Shown: positions 1 through 4,876 of the stretch, in pieces
Layout of the letters: the number at the start of each line of letters is the position of its first letter
Position numbering within the stretch: the first letter of the stretch is position 1
From: Candidatus Nealsoniibacteriota bacterium
Lineage (GTDB): Bacteria > Patescibacteriota > Minisyncoccia > Minisyncoccales > MHMH01
Length of the DNA stretch: 13,211 nucleotides
Assembly (NCBI GenBank): GCA_016181985.1
Contig: JACOYG010000056.1
Coordinates: 1-13,211, forward strand
Direction: 5' to 3'
Notes under the pieces: generated by a model
Databases searched by the model: none
What the model was told of the DNA's origin: nothing
The model's input: the letters and a program-made list of their open reading frames with translations, nothing else
Made by a program: the position numbers and the translations under genes

Positions 1-1
1 C

Positions 2-103
2 CAATGGCGAATTATAAAAGCTTGGTGTTTTTGGTGTTTAATGTCGGCCATTACCGTATTCTTGATGGTGGTTGTTGATTTTTTAATAATGAAAAGGTCG
101 TAA
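2..103 (+). CDS. C-terminal end of a VKOR-like membrane thiol oxidoreductase (partial)
   Basis: An open frame enters from the left edge and stops at TAA 101-103, leaving 33 residues and no visible start. The piece is one hydrophobic segment with a CxxC (Cys-Phe-Trp-Cys) at its outer edge, followed by Leu-Met-Ser-Ala and a short basic tail. In vitamin K epoxide reductase (VKOR) family proteins the active-site CxxC sits at the start of the last helix of the four-helix core, in just this setting. Bacterial VKORs re-oxidise periplasmic thiol oxidases and pass electrons to quinone. It ends 29 nt before doxX on the same strand, so the two may share a transcript. With so little sequence the family call is tentative; any membrane protein with a terminal CxxC helix could look the same. 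Confidence 0.5.
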   Translation, partial: QWRIIKAWCFWCLMSAITVFLMVVVDFLIMKRS

Positions 104-132
104 ATTAATAAATTAAAATTACTTTAAATTTT

Positions 133-516
133 ATGATTTTCCCTCAACTAATTCAGTTCAGTGATTTCGGTCTATTTTTACTTCGTTTTGTGATCGGTAT
201 AATATTCTTGACCCATGGCATGCAAAAATGGGGCATGTGGAGAATGAAGGCTTCTCCGGAAATGCCTTCAAAAATGATAAATATGATGAAAATGCTTTCC
301 TTGGTGGAACCGGCAGCCGGAACAGCCATGATTTTAGGATTCTTTAGCCAGCTGGCGGCAATCGTTCTTATTCTTGTTATGGCTGGCGCCATTTATTTAA
401 AAGTTGTCGTTTGGAAGAAAAAATTTACCGAGCCGGGAGGCTGGGAATTTGACCTGCTTTTATTAACGACTAATTTAGCCATACTCTTTTTGGGCGGCGG
501 CTCAATTGGCATTTAG
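133..516 (+). CDS. DoxX family membrane protein
   Basis: This 127-residue protein has four predicted membrane segments (about 10-28, 55-70, 72-90 and 105-122), the usual size and shape of DoxX. Family hallmarks are visible: an Arg before the first helix core (Leu-Leu-Arg-Phe), the Thr-His-Gly-Met-Gln-Lys motif near 27-32, a Glu-Pro in helix 2 (Leu-Val-Glu-Pro), and Gly-Trp-Glu-Phe-Asp before the last helix. DoxX proteins are poorly understood. In Mycobacterium tuberculosis DoxX forms a membrane oxidoreductase complex with superoxide dismutase SodA and the sulfurtransferase SseA. Here the next gene, 20 nt downstream, is a superoxide dismutase, so a similar partnership is a reasonable inference. 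No Shine-Dalgarno sequence precedes the ATG, and no convincing promoter was found. Confidence 0.85.
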   Translation: MIFPQLIQFSDFGLFLLRFVIGIIFLTHGMQKWGMWRMKASPEMPSKMINMMKMLSLVEPAAGTAMILGFFSQLAAIVLILVMAGAIYLKVVVWKKKFTEPGGWEFDLLLLTTNLAILFLGGGSIGI

Positions 517-536
517 CATTAAAGAGATATAAAAAT

Positions 537-1100
537 ATGAAAAGTTACGGAGAGGTTAAAAATCTGCCATTTAAAAATTTGAACGGGATATCCGACAAGA
601 CAATTGATATTCATTGGGGAAAACTCTATCAGGGTTATGTTAAAAAATGGCAAGAGCTTCAAGAGAGATTAAAAGAAGGAGTGTCAAGAGATTTGAAGGT
701 AGAGGAAAGCTTTTTAGCCGACGCGGTAGTTTTGCATGAGGCGTATTTTGATATTTTAGGCAGTGATGGAAAACCGACCGGCAGTATTATTAACGCTATT
801 GCCAAAGATTACGGTTCTTTTGAAGAATGGACTGGACACTTTAAGGCCTTGGGGATAGCCAGCCGCGGCTGGGTCGTTTTAGCTTATGATTTTAACGACG
901 GAAAATTAAGAAACTATATTGCCGACGCCCATAATCTTTACGGTGTTTGGGGCGCGGCTCCGATTATCGTTCTTGATATGTACGAACACGCTTACTTTAT
1001 TGATTTTGGATCGGACAAAAAAAGTTATATTGAAACTTACTTCAAAAATCTTGATTGGAAGAAAATAGAACAAAAATTTAATAAAATCGTTAAAAATTAA
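537..1100 (+). CDS. Fe/Mn-family superoxide dismutase
   Basis: This is a 187-residue cytoplasmic enzyme with no signal peptide, predicted to disproportionate superoxide to oxygen and peroxide. The metal ligands of the family can be placed: His26, His67, Asp147 and His151, with the second-sphere Tyr34. Several positions are atypical. Leu replaces the usual His at 30. The Asp-x-Trp-Glu-His-Ala-Tyr signature reads Asp-Met-Tyr-Glu-His-Ala-Tyr (147-153). Neither usual Gln of the second sphere is present: the FeSOD-type position (four before His67) is Ala63, and around the MnSOD-type position there is His132 (Asp-Ala-His-Asn). His at that site is known in some archaeal and divergent bacterial SODs and affects metal preference. 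Fold and role are secure; the metal (Fe, Mn or either) cannot be told. It sits between two DoxX-like genes, without an SD site. Confidence 0.9.
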   Translation: MKSYGEVKNLPFKNLNGISDKTIDIHWGKLYQGYVKKWQELQERLKEGVSRDLKVEESFLADAVVLHEAYFDILGSDGKPTGSIINAIAKDYGSFEEWTGHFKALGIASRGWVVLAYDFNDGKLRNYIADAHNLYGVWGAAPIIVLDMYEHAYFIDFGSDKKSYIETYFKNLDWKKIEQKFNKIVKN

Positions 1101-1106
1101 AAAATT

Positions 1107-1484
1107 ATGAGCAGAATTTCATTTCATGTCTTAAGAATCGGCGCAGCTATCACGTTTTTGTGGATAGGAATTTTAATTTTAAGCGATCCGCAGGGTTGGA
1201 CCGGTTTCATTCGTCCTTGGGCGGCTGATATTCTACCGATTTCTTTACTCAAACTGATGACAAGTGTCGCATTTTTTGATATTTTTGCCGGTATTTTCCT
1301 TTTGGTAAATTACTATACATGGCTGGCGGCTCTTTTGGGAAGTTTTCATTTGGCGCTGGTTCTTATAGTTTCCGGGGTCAATGCCATTACCGTAAGAGAC
1401 ATCGGCTTGCTGACCGGTACCGTAGCGATATTCATAAGTTCCGCCGAGAAAAGCAAAATATTATCAAGATTAATAAAAGTTTAA
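1107..1484 (+). CDS. Small four-helix membrane protein, DoxX-like
   Basis: A 125-residue protein with about four hydrophobic segments (7-26, 46-66, 68-90, 95-112). The opening Leu-Arg-Ile-Gly...Phe-Leu-Trp-Ile-Gly and the Asp-Pro-Gln-Gly-Trp loop resemble the first helix and loop of DoxX-superfamily proteins, but the later DoxX motifs are weak and there are no cysteines. It starts 6 nt after the superoxide dismutase stop and ends 8 nt before the cupredoxin start, so it is almost certainly in one operon with both. A role next to the dismutase or the copper protein in membrane redox handling is inference from position only. There is no SD site before the ATG. It may be a distant paralogue of the DoxX at 133-516. 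Confidence 0.75.
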   Translation: MSRISFHVLRIGAAITFLWIGILILSDPQGWTGFIRPWAADILPISLLKLMTSVAFFDIFAGIFLLVNYYTWLAALLGSFHLALVLIVSGVNAITVRDIGLLTGTVAIFISSAEKSKILSRLIKV

Positions 1485-1492
1485 TTCATTAT

Positions 1493-1876
1493 ATGAAAAA
1501 AATAATTTTATTTTTCGTAATCATCGCGTCGGTTGTCGGAATATATTTTATTTTCAAGGGCGGTCAAAATAAAAACCCGACCTCGGAAAGGGGGATATCC
1601 ACAAAAGAGTTTACCATTACCGCCAAGGAATTTTCTCTTTCTCCTTCGGCAATTAGCGCGAAAAAAGGCGAACAGATAAAAATCACGTTCAAAAACGACG
1701 GAACTATGCCTCATAATTTTACCTTGAACGGATTGGGAATTAATACCAACACGATCAATTCAGGTGAAACAGACGTTCTTGAATTTATGGCTCCGCCCGC
1801 CGGCACTTATGACTTTTTTTGCTCCATCCCCGGACATAAACAATCGGGCATGGCAGGCACTTTAAAAGTGGAATAA
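1493..1876 (+). CDS. Membrane-anchored type-1 copper protein (cupredoxin)
   Basis: A 127-residue protein with an N-terminal membrane anchor or signal (about 3-21), a short linker, and a plastocyanin/azurin-like domain from about 38 to the end. The four type-1 copper ligands are all present in the expected order: His74 (Met-Pro-His-Asn-Phe), Cys110, His115 and Met120 (Cys-Ser-Ile-Pro-Gly-His...Gly-Met-Ala-Gly). It should face outward and either carry electrons or buffer copper. The frame is open upstream to 1319, but ATG 1493 is chosen because it sits 8 nt after the previous gene and gives a classic anchor; no SD is present. The last 30 nt of this gene and 8 nt beyond are repeated exactly at 4817-4854, where they are fused to another gene fragment. 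This left copy is the intact gene. Confidence 0.93.
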   Translation: MKKIILFFVIIASVVGIYFIFKGGQNKNPTSERGISTKEFTITAKEFSLSPSAISAKKGEQIKITFKNDGTMPHNFTLNGLGINTNTINSGETDVLEFMAPPAGTYDFFCSIPGHKQSGMAGTLKVE

Positions 1877-1884
1877 ATTATTAT
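1847..1884 (+). repeat. 38-bp direct repeat, left copy (cupredoxin 3' end)
   Basis: The stretch starting Gly-Met-Ala-Gly of the cupredoxin, through its stop codon and 8 nt beyond, is identical to 4817-4854. The match breaks at 1846/4816 (g versus c) and at 1885/4855 (a versus t). The two copies are offset by 2970 nt and enclose the radical SAM / kinase / nucleotidyltransferase block. Confidence 0.97.
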
Positions 1885-1887
1885 AAT
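1882..1887 (+). promoter_or_regulatory. Candidate -10 box spanning the repeat edge
   Basis: A perfect TATAAT lies 48 nt before the radical SAM gene. Its first three bases belong to the 38-bp repeat and its last three to the enclosed block, so the junction itself builds the box. No good -35 lies 16-18 nt upstream, so activity is uncertain. A TTGACA at 1905-1910 has no matching -10. Confidence 0.25.
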
Positions 1888-1921
1888 GTAAGATATCGGG
1901 TTCTTTGACAATATCTCTTTT

Positions 1922-1928
1922 GGAGGTG
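1922..1928 (+). promoter_or_regulatory. Strong Shine-Dalgarno site of the radical SAM gene
   Basis: GGAGGTG followed by a seven-A spacer to ATG 1936. It fixes the start of the MiaB-like gene. Such a site is absent in front of the genes flanking the block. Confidence 0.85.
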
Positions 1929-1935
1929 AAAAAAA

Positions 1936-3126
1936 ATGAGCCAAAAGCGTTTTTATATTTTCAACGATGATGTCTGTATCAGATTAAGACTGCACGGTGA
2001 AGATATCAAAGAACTGCTTATAAAGAATGCTTGGATTGAAACTAAAGATCAAAAATCGGCTGATATTATACTTGTTAACACCTGCAGTTTTATCAAAAAC
2101 GCGGAGGACGCGGCCATAGCCAAACTCGAAAAAATCATCGCAGGCAAAGGTATTTTTCAGGAAATCGTGGTTTTCGGCTGTTTGCCGGACATCAACCCGG
2201 CAAGATTAAGAGAAATCCATCGGGGAACCTCCCTTTCCGGCCGCGACACCGAGGGACTGATCGGAATTTTCGATCTGAAAAGATTCGAAAGAAAAATCGG
2301 TCATAGGATTACCCGCCAAGGGCCGATTTCAACCAGGATTATAAAATATCTTAATCGGCTGCTGATTAGAGATGATTACTTTACCTACCTTTTTGACAAG
2401 GAAAAAGTTTTTCACCTGAAAATTTCGGAAGGATGTCTCGGACAATGCGCTTATTGCGCCGAAAGACTGGCCAGGGGATCCTTGAAAAGCAAAATGATAT
2501 CCGAAATTATGAAAGAATTCCATGAAGGATTGAGTCAGAATTACAGAATTTTTTCTTTGAATGCCGACGATGTCGGACTTTTCGGCCAGGATAATCAGGA
2601 AAATATAGCTCAGCTGCTCGAAGAAATGCTTAAAATAGACAAAGATTTTAAATTGGTAATCACCGAATTCAATCCCTGGGCGCTTTTAAAATATAGGGAA
2701 CGGATTGCGGATATCCTAGCTTCGCCAAAAATTGTTTTTATCACGGTACCATTGGAAAGCGGCAGTCAAAAAATTCTCCAACTCATGAAAAGGCCGTATA
2801 TTCTTGAGAAAATTATGCCGATTCTTTTAGAAATTAAATCAAAAAATACCGGAATAAAAATCAACACGCATATTATCGTTGGCTTTCCGGGAGAAACCGA
2901 AGATGATTTCAACGAAACGCTCGGCCTTTTTGATCGATTTTATTTCAATAAGGTTAAAATTTTCAGATATAGCGAGAGACCGAACACCGAAGCGGTTCTG
3001 ATGCCGGACAAAATAAATGAAGGAATGAAAAAAGAAAGACAAAAAGCAGTTTCCCGAAAAGTGTTTCAACTGGCCGTGAAAAGGCTGGATATAAAGGCGA
3101 TCCTGCTCAATAAAATAGGTTTTTAA
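1936..3126 (+). CDS. MiaB/RimO-like radical SAM methylthiotransferase lacking TRAM
   Basis: A 396-residue protein of the methylthiotransferase family, which adds methylthio groups to tRNA or ribosomal protein S12 using two iron-sulfur clusters. The N-terminal UPF0004-type domain has the three cluster cysteines: Cys14, Cys50 (Val-Asn-Thr-Cys-Ser) and Cys82 (Phe-Gly-Cys-Leu-Pro). The radical SAM motif CxxxCxxC is at 167-174 (Cys-Leu-Gly-Gln-Cys-Ala-Tyr-Cys), followed by a TIM-barrel with Pro-Leu-Glu-Ser-Gly-Ser and Ile-Val-Gly-Phe-Pro-Gly-Glu-Thr near 273 and 315. The protein ends soon after the barrel, so the C-terminal TRAM RNA-binding domain of MiaB, RimO and MtaB (usually about 430-450 residues) is missing. 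The first Cys region (Phe-Asn-Asp-Asp-Val-Cys) also departs from the usual Gly-Cys-x-x-Asn form. The substrate is therefore unknown. A strong SD precedes it and a terminator follows. Confidence 0.88.
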   Translation: MSQKRFYIFNDDVCIRLRLHGEDIKELLIKNAWIETKDQKSADIILVNTCSFIKNAEDAAIAKLEKIIAGKGIFQEIVVFGCLPDINPARLREIHRGTSLSGRDTEGLIGIFDLKRFERKIGHRITRQGPISTRIIKYLNRLLIRDDYFTYLFDKEKVFHLKISEGCLGQCAYCAERLARGSLKSKMISEIMKEFHEGLSQNYRIFSLNADDVGLFGQDNQENIAQLLEEMLKIDKDFKLVITEFNPWALLKYRERIADILASPKIVFITVPLESGSQKILQLMKRPYILEKIMPILLEIKSKNTGIKINTHIIVGFPGETEDDFNETLGLFDRFYFNKVKIFRYSERPNTEAVLMPDKINEGMKKERQKAVSRKVFQLAVKRLDIKAILLNKIGF

Positions 3127-3131
3127 AAAAT

Positions 3132-3168
3132 AAAACGCCCTGCACTCTTTGCGAGTCGGGCGTTTTTT
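3132..3168. terminator. Bidirectional rho-independent terminator
   Basis: A 9-bp stem (AAAACGCCC at 3132-3140 with GGGCGTTTT at 3158-3166) continues inward through an ACTC/GAGT pairing and is followed by a T run. The A run on the other side gives a U-tract on the minus strand too. It lies between the convergent ends of the radical SAM gene and the nucleotidyltransferase, so it can serve both. Confidence 0.9.
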
Positions 3169-3170
3169 AA

Positions 3171-4026
3171 TTAATTAAGTATTTTTATACCGCTGTAATA
3201 ATTATCAAGGGTAATCAGATTGCCGTCCTGGTGAAGGTTTCCGGTAACTTCAACCTCGTCTCCTTCTTTAACCGCGCAATAAAACGCCCAGAAATAAGTG
3301 ACAACTTTAAATGTTCTGTTGCCGGTCGACGAAATTTCAAAGATTCTGGGCATAAAACTAACTCTTTCGGCTTCCGCAACTCTTCCCCGAATACTGACCT
3401 TTGCCATAAAGGGAGAAATAACAGGGTCGGGCGGAACCTCATTTTCATTATAGACAAACCTGATGGTGCTCAAAATTCCCGGGCCTATTTGCAATGCCGG
3501 CCATTTTCTTTTCAAGGTTTCGGAAAAATTGGTTAACCCCGGCTGAAAATATTTGCCGTATTTTTTCGCATGCCATTCGATATGCTCTCGAGAAATCGAT
3601 CCCAAGTTCAGCTTTTCCCTAATTTTCTGCAATCCGCCGTTTTTAAATTTTCGAAAATTATCCAATCCATAAACCAAGAAATCAACATCTTTTATCAGAC
3701 CGCCGTTTTGTTTTTCGGCCAATCCCACAAGGTAAGAACCGAATATGCCAATATCGTTGAAGGAAACTCCCGCTATCTCATGAAAAGCTAGAGCGATTTT
3801 CCGCCATATCGAATCTGGCGAATTTTGGAATTTCGGGATCGCGATAAACTTCTCTCACATCTTTGCGGTATTTTCTGCCGGATTCGTTGATTCTGTCGCC
3901 TGTGGAATCCGGCCAAAAAACCGGCACGGAAAGCACGAAGTTTTCCGGATGGTAATACCCTTTAACTAAAAGAATGACATTATCCTTGGTTCTGAAATAA
4001 TCCAAATCGGTCAAGTCGGTTTTCAT
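3171..4026 (-). pseudogene. Pol-beta-type nucleotidyltransferase, broken by one frameshift
   Basis: Two adjacent frames, 4026 down to 3778 and a continuation to 3171, join into one protein of about 284 residues if one base is removed from the T4 run at 3797-3800 (AAAA on the coding strand). The joined sequence reads Met-Ala-Glu-Ile-Ala-Leu-Ala-Phe-His and then the polymerase-beta nucleotidyltransferase core: Gly-Ser at 96-97 and the metal-binding Asp-Val-Asp at 113-115, spaced as in that superfamily. The N-terminal part (Tyr-Phe-Arg-Thr-Lys...Gly-Arg-Lys-Tyr-Arg) resembles the N-terminal region of uncharacterised archaeal and bacterial proteins with this core. The start overlaps the kinase stop (ATGA, 4023-4026) and has a GGAGG site at 4034-4038, so the pair was translationally coupled. 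The substrate is unknown. As written the frame ends at 3778-3780 before the catalytic core; a homopolymer sequencing error is a real alternative to decay. Confidence 0.8.
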
Positions 4027-4676
4027 AACGATGCCTCCAATATTTTTATAATTGTTCTTACGTTAGCTTCGGGCGTGGTTGACTCAATCGAGTGAATTCC
4101 CAAATGCAACTTAGTAAACAAGTATTCCTGAATTGCGCGGATTTCTTCCTTTTTTTCTTCAGACCATGGCGCTTCTTTTCCGTGGCGAAGCCTGATCTTC
4201 ATGGCGATATTCTTTGAGTGAAGATTTTCATCTTTCGTCCATAAAAGAAAATAAAAGAAGGCCAGATCAGAAGCATGCGTATCAAGAACATTTTTTGATC
4301 CAAGGTAGAAAGATGGAGCCAAATGCACTCCTTCGAAAATCATATTTTCACCTCTTTTTTCCGCGAGCCTAAGGGCCGATAGGACTCCCTGCTTTATTAA
4401 AATTGATTGTCGCAAATATCCTGCTATGATATTATCGCTAGTCCTACTGCCTATTAATCTCCAACAATTATGAGTCGGCTGGTGAAGAAACGGATCATTA
4501 ACGTAATATTTCACAATGTCCCTTATTTGATCGGTGCCGATTACCACTTTAATGCCCAAATTTGATGCCAGCCGTATGGCGGTTGAGGATTTTCTGGTTC
4601 CTGGCATACCGCATATGAATATAACCAATGGTTTTTTCATAACTTTTATTTTCTTGCGCAATGAAATCACTGTCAT
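4023..4676 (-). CDS. 2-phosphoglycerate-kinase-like P-loop protein
   Basis: A 217-residue P-loop protein resembling the 2-phosphoglycerate kinase family (COG2074 type): a Walker A region at 23-31, then Val-Ile-Gly-Thr-Asp-Gln-Ile-Arg about 20 residues later, and Phe-Glu-Gly-Val-His-Leu-Ala-Pro in the middle, all in family order. In archaea that enzyme feeds cyclic 2,3-diphosphoglycerate synthesis; in bacteria the substrate is usually unproven. The Walker A reads Gly-Met-Pro-Gly-Thr-Arg-Lys-Ser-Ser, with Arg28 (AGA) where the invariant Gly (GGA) is expected, so nucleotide binding may be altered. The frame extends upstream to 4718, but ATG 4676 is chosen for its AGAGGAGG site nine nt upstream; Met13 is a third option without an SD. 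It overlaps the nucleotidyltransferase start by 4 nt, suggesting a joint job. Confidence 0.75.
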   Translation of the reverse strand: MTVISLRKKIKVMKKPLVIFICGMPGTRKSSTAIRLASNLGIKVVIGTDQIRDIVKYYVNDPFLHQPTHNCWRLIGSRTSDNIIAGYLRQSILIKQGVLSALRLAEKRGENMIFEGVHLAPSFYLGSKNVLDTHASDLAFFYFLLWTKDENLHSKNIAMKIRLRHGKEAPWSEEKKEEIRAIQEYLFTKLHLGIHSIESTTPEANVRTIIKILEASL

Positions 4677-4686
4677 TTCTCGGCTT

Positions 4687-4694
4687 CCTCCTCT
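4687..4694 (-). promoter_or_regulatory. Strong Shine-Dalgarno site that sets the kinase start
   Basis: AGAGGAGG on the minus strand, nine nt before ATG 4676-4674. It argues against the longer frame that starts at 4718. Confidence 0.85.
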
Positions 4695-4718
4695 GGTTAA
4701 ATTTTGAAAGAACCTCAT

Positions 4719-4750
4719 TTTATACTACATTTAAGTTTGCTTTTCTTCAA
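4719..4750 (-). promoter_or_regulatory. Candidate promoter of the kinase-nucleotidyltransferase pair
   Basis: On the minus strand TTGAAG (4750-4745) is followed after 17 nt by TAGTAT (4727-4722), overlapping TATAAA (4724-4719). The implied transcript would start near 4712-4716 and leave a leader of about 36-40 nt containing the SD. The -35 and -10 are both imperfect. It overlaps the divergent promoter at 4737-4765. Confidence 0.4.
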
Positions 4751-4765
4751 GCAGCGGTGTATTAT
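4737..4765 (+). promoter_or_regulatory. Promoter of the truncated ccdA-type gene (leaderless)
   Basis: TTGCTT (4737-4742), a 17-nt spacer, and TATTAT (4760-4765). The expected start of transcription falls on the A of ATG 4772, so the mRNA would have no leader. The promoter looks intact although the gene it served is cut off after about 16 codons. Confidence 0.6.
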
Positions 4766-4771
4766 AAACGC

Positions 4772-4846
4772 ATGGATATTTTGATAAATACCTCGTTAAT
4801 TACGGCTTTTTTAGCCGGCATGGCAGGCACTTTAAAAGTGGAATAA
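4772..4846 (+). pseudogene. Start of a CcdA-type membrane gene fused to the cupredoxin tail
   Basis: A 24-codon frame. Its first residues (Met-Asp-Ile-Leu-Ile-Asn-Thr-Ser, then Ile-Thr-Ala-Phe-Leu-Ala-Gly-Met-Ala) match the opening helix of CcdA/DsbD-like cytochrome c biogenesis membrane proteins, which normally continue into a Pro-Cys active-site segment. Instead, from 4817 the sequence becomes the exact end of the cupredoxin (Gly-Met-Ala-Gly-Thr-Leu-Lys-Val-Glu, stop), in the same frame. The join probably fell on a short shared GGCATGGC-type stretch present in both genes. It is a recombination scar rather than a designed gene, though with its promoter it could still make a 24-residue hydrophobic peptide. 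The family call rests on about 16 residues. Confidence 0.65.
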
Positions 4847-4854
4847 ATTATTAT
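4817..4854 (+). repeat. 38-bp direct repeat, right copy
   Basis: Exact copy of 1847-1884, carrying the last nine codons of the cupredoxin, its stop codon and 8 nt more, but with CcdA-type sequence in front instead of a cupredoxin. Confidence 0.97.
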
Positions 4855-4860
4855 TTAGTG

Positions 4861-4866
4861 TATAAT
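4861..4866 (+). promoter_or_regulatory. -10 box of the CPTCG membrane protein gene
   Basis: A perfect TATAAT preceded by GTG, placing transcription start around 4873-4876, next to ATG 4877. No good -35 is visible, and the -35 region would lie inside the 38-bp repeat. The implied mRNA is leaderless or nearly so. Confidence 0.5.
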
Positions 4867-4876
4867 AAGCTTGATT

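Larger units (their letters stand above)
1885..4816. other. Block of different origin enclosed by the 38-bp repeats
   Basis: About 2.9 kb lying between the two repeat copies. It holds a MiaB-like gene, a terminator, a broken nucleotidyltransferase, a 2PGK-like kinase and a cut-off CcdA-type gene start. It interrupts a copper/thiol gene run, and its three main genes each have a strong SD site while the flanking genes have none. It carries no transposase, integrase or terminal inverted repeats, so it is not a recognisable insertion sequence. Possible origins are integration of a circle carrying a copy of the cupredoxin tail, a duplication followed by deletion, or an amplification/assembly chimera. 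Confidence 0.6.

Noticed and set aside
1319..1492. Upstream extension of the cupredoxin frame to ATG 1319
   Set aside because: It overlaps the DoxX-like gene in another frame and would put about 58 unrelated residues in front of a clear membrane anchor; ATG 1493 fits better.
1905..1910. Perfect TTGACA upstream of the radical SAM gene
   Set aside because: No -10 box lies 16-18 nt downstream; that region is the SD and start codon.
3171..3728. Separate gene starting at GTG 3728 (minus)
   Set aside because: Nucleotidyltransferase motifs continue upstream of this codon in the same frame, and there is no SD; it is the downstream part of a frameshifted gene.
4661..4771. Longer 61-residue + frame ending in the cupredoxin tail
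   Set aside because: It runs through both divergent promoters and the start of the kinase; the recognisable CcdA-type sequence begins only at ATG 4772, right after a good promoter.
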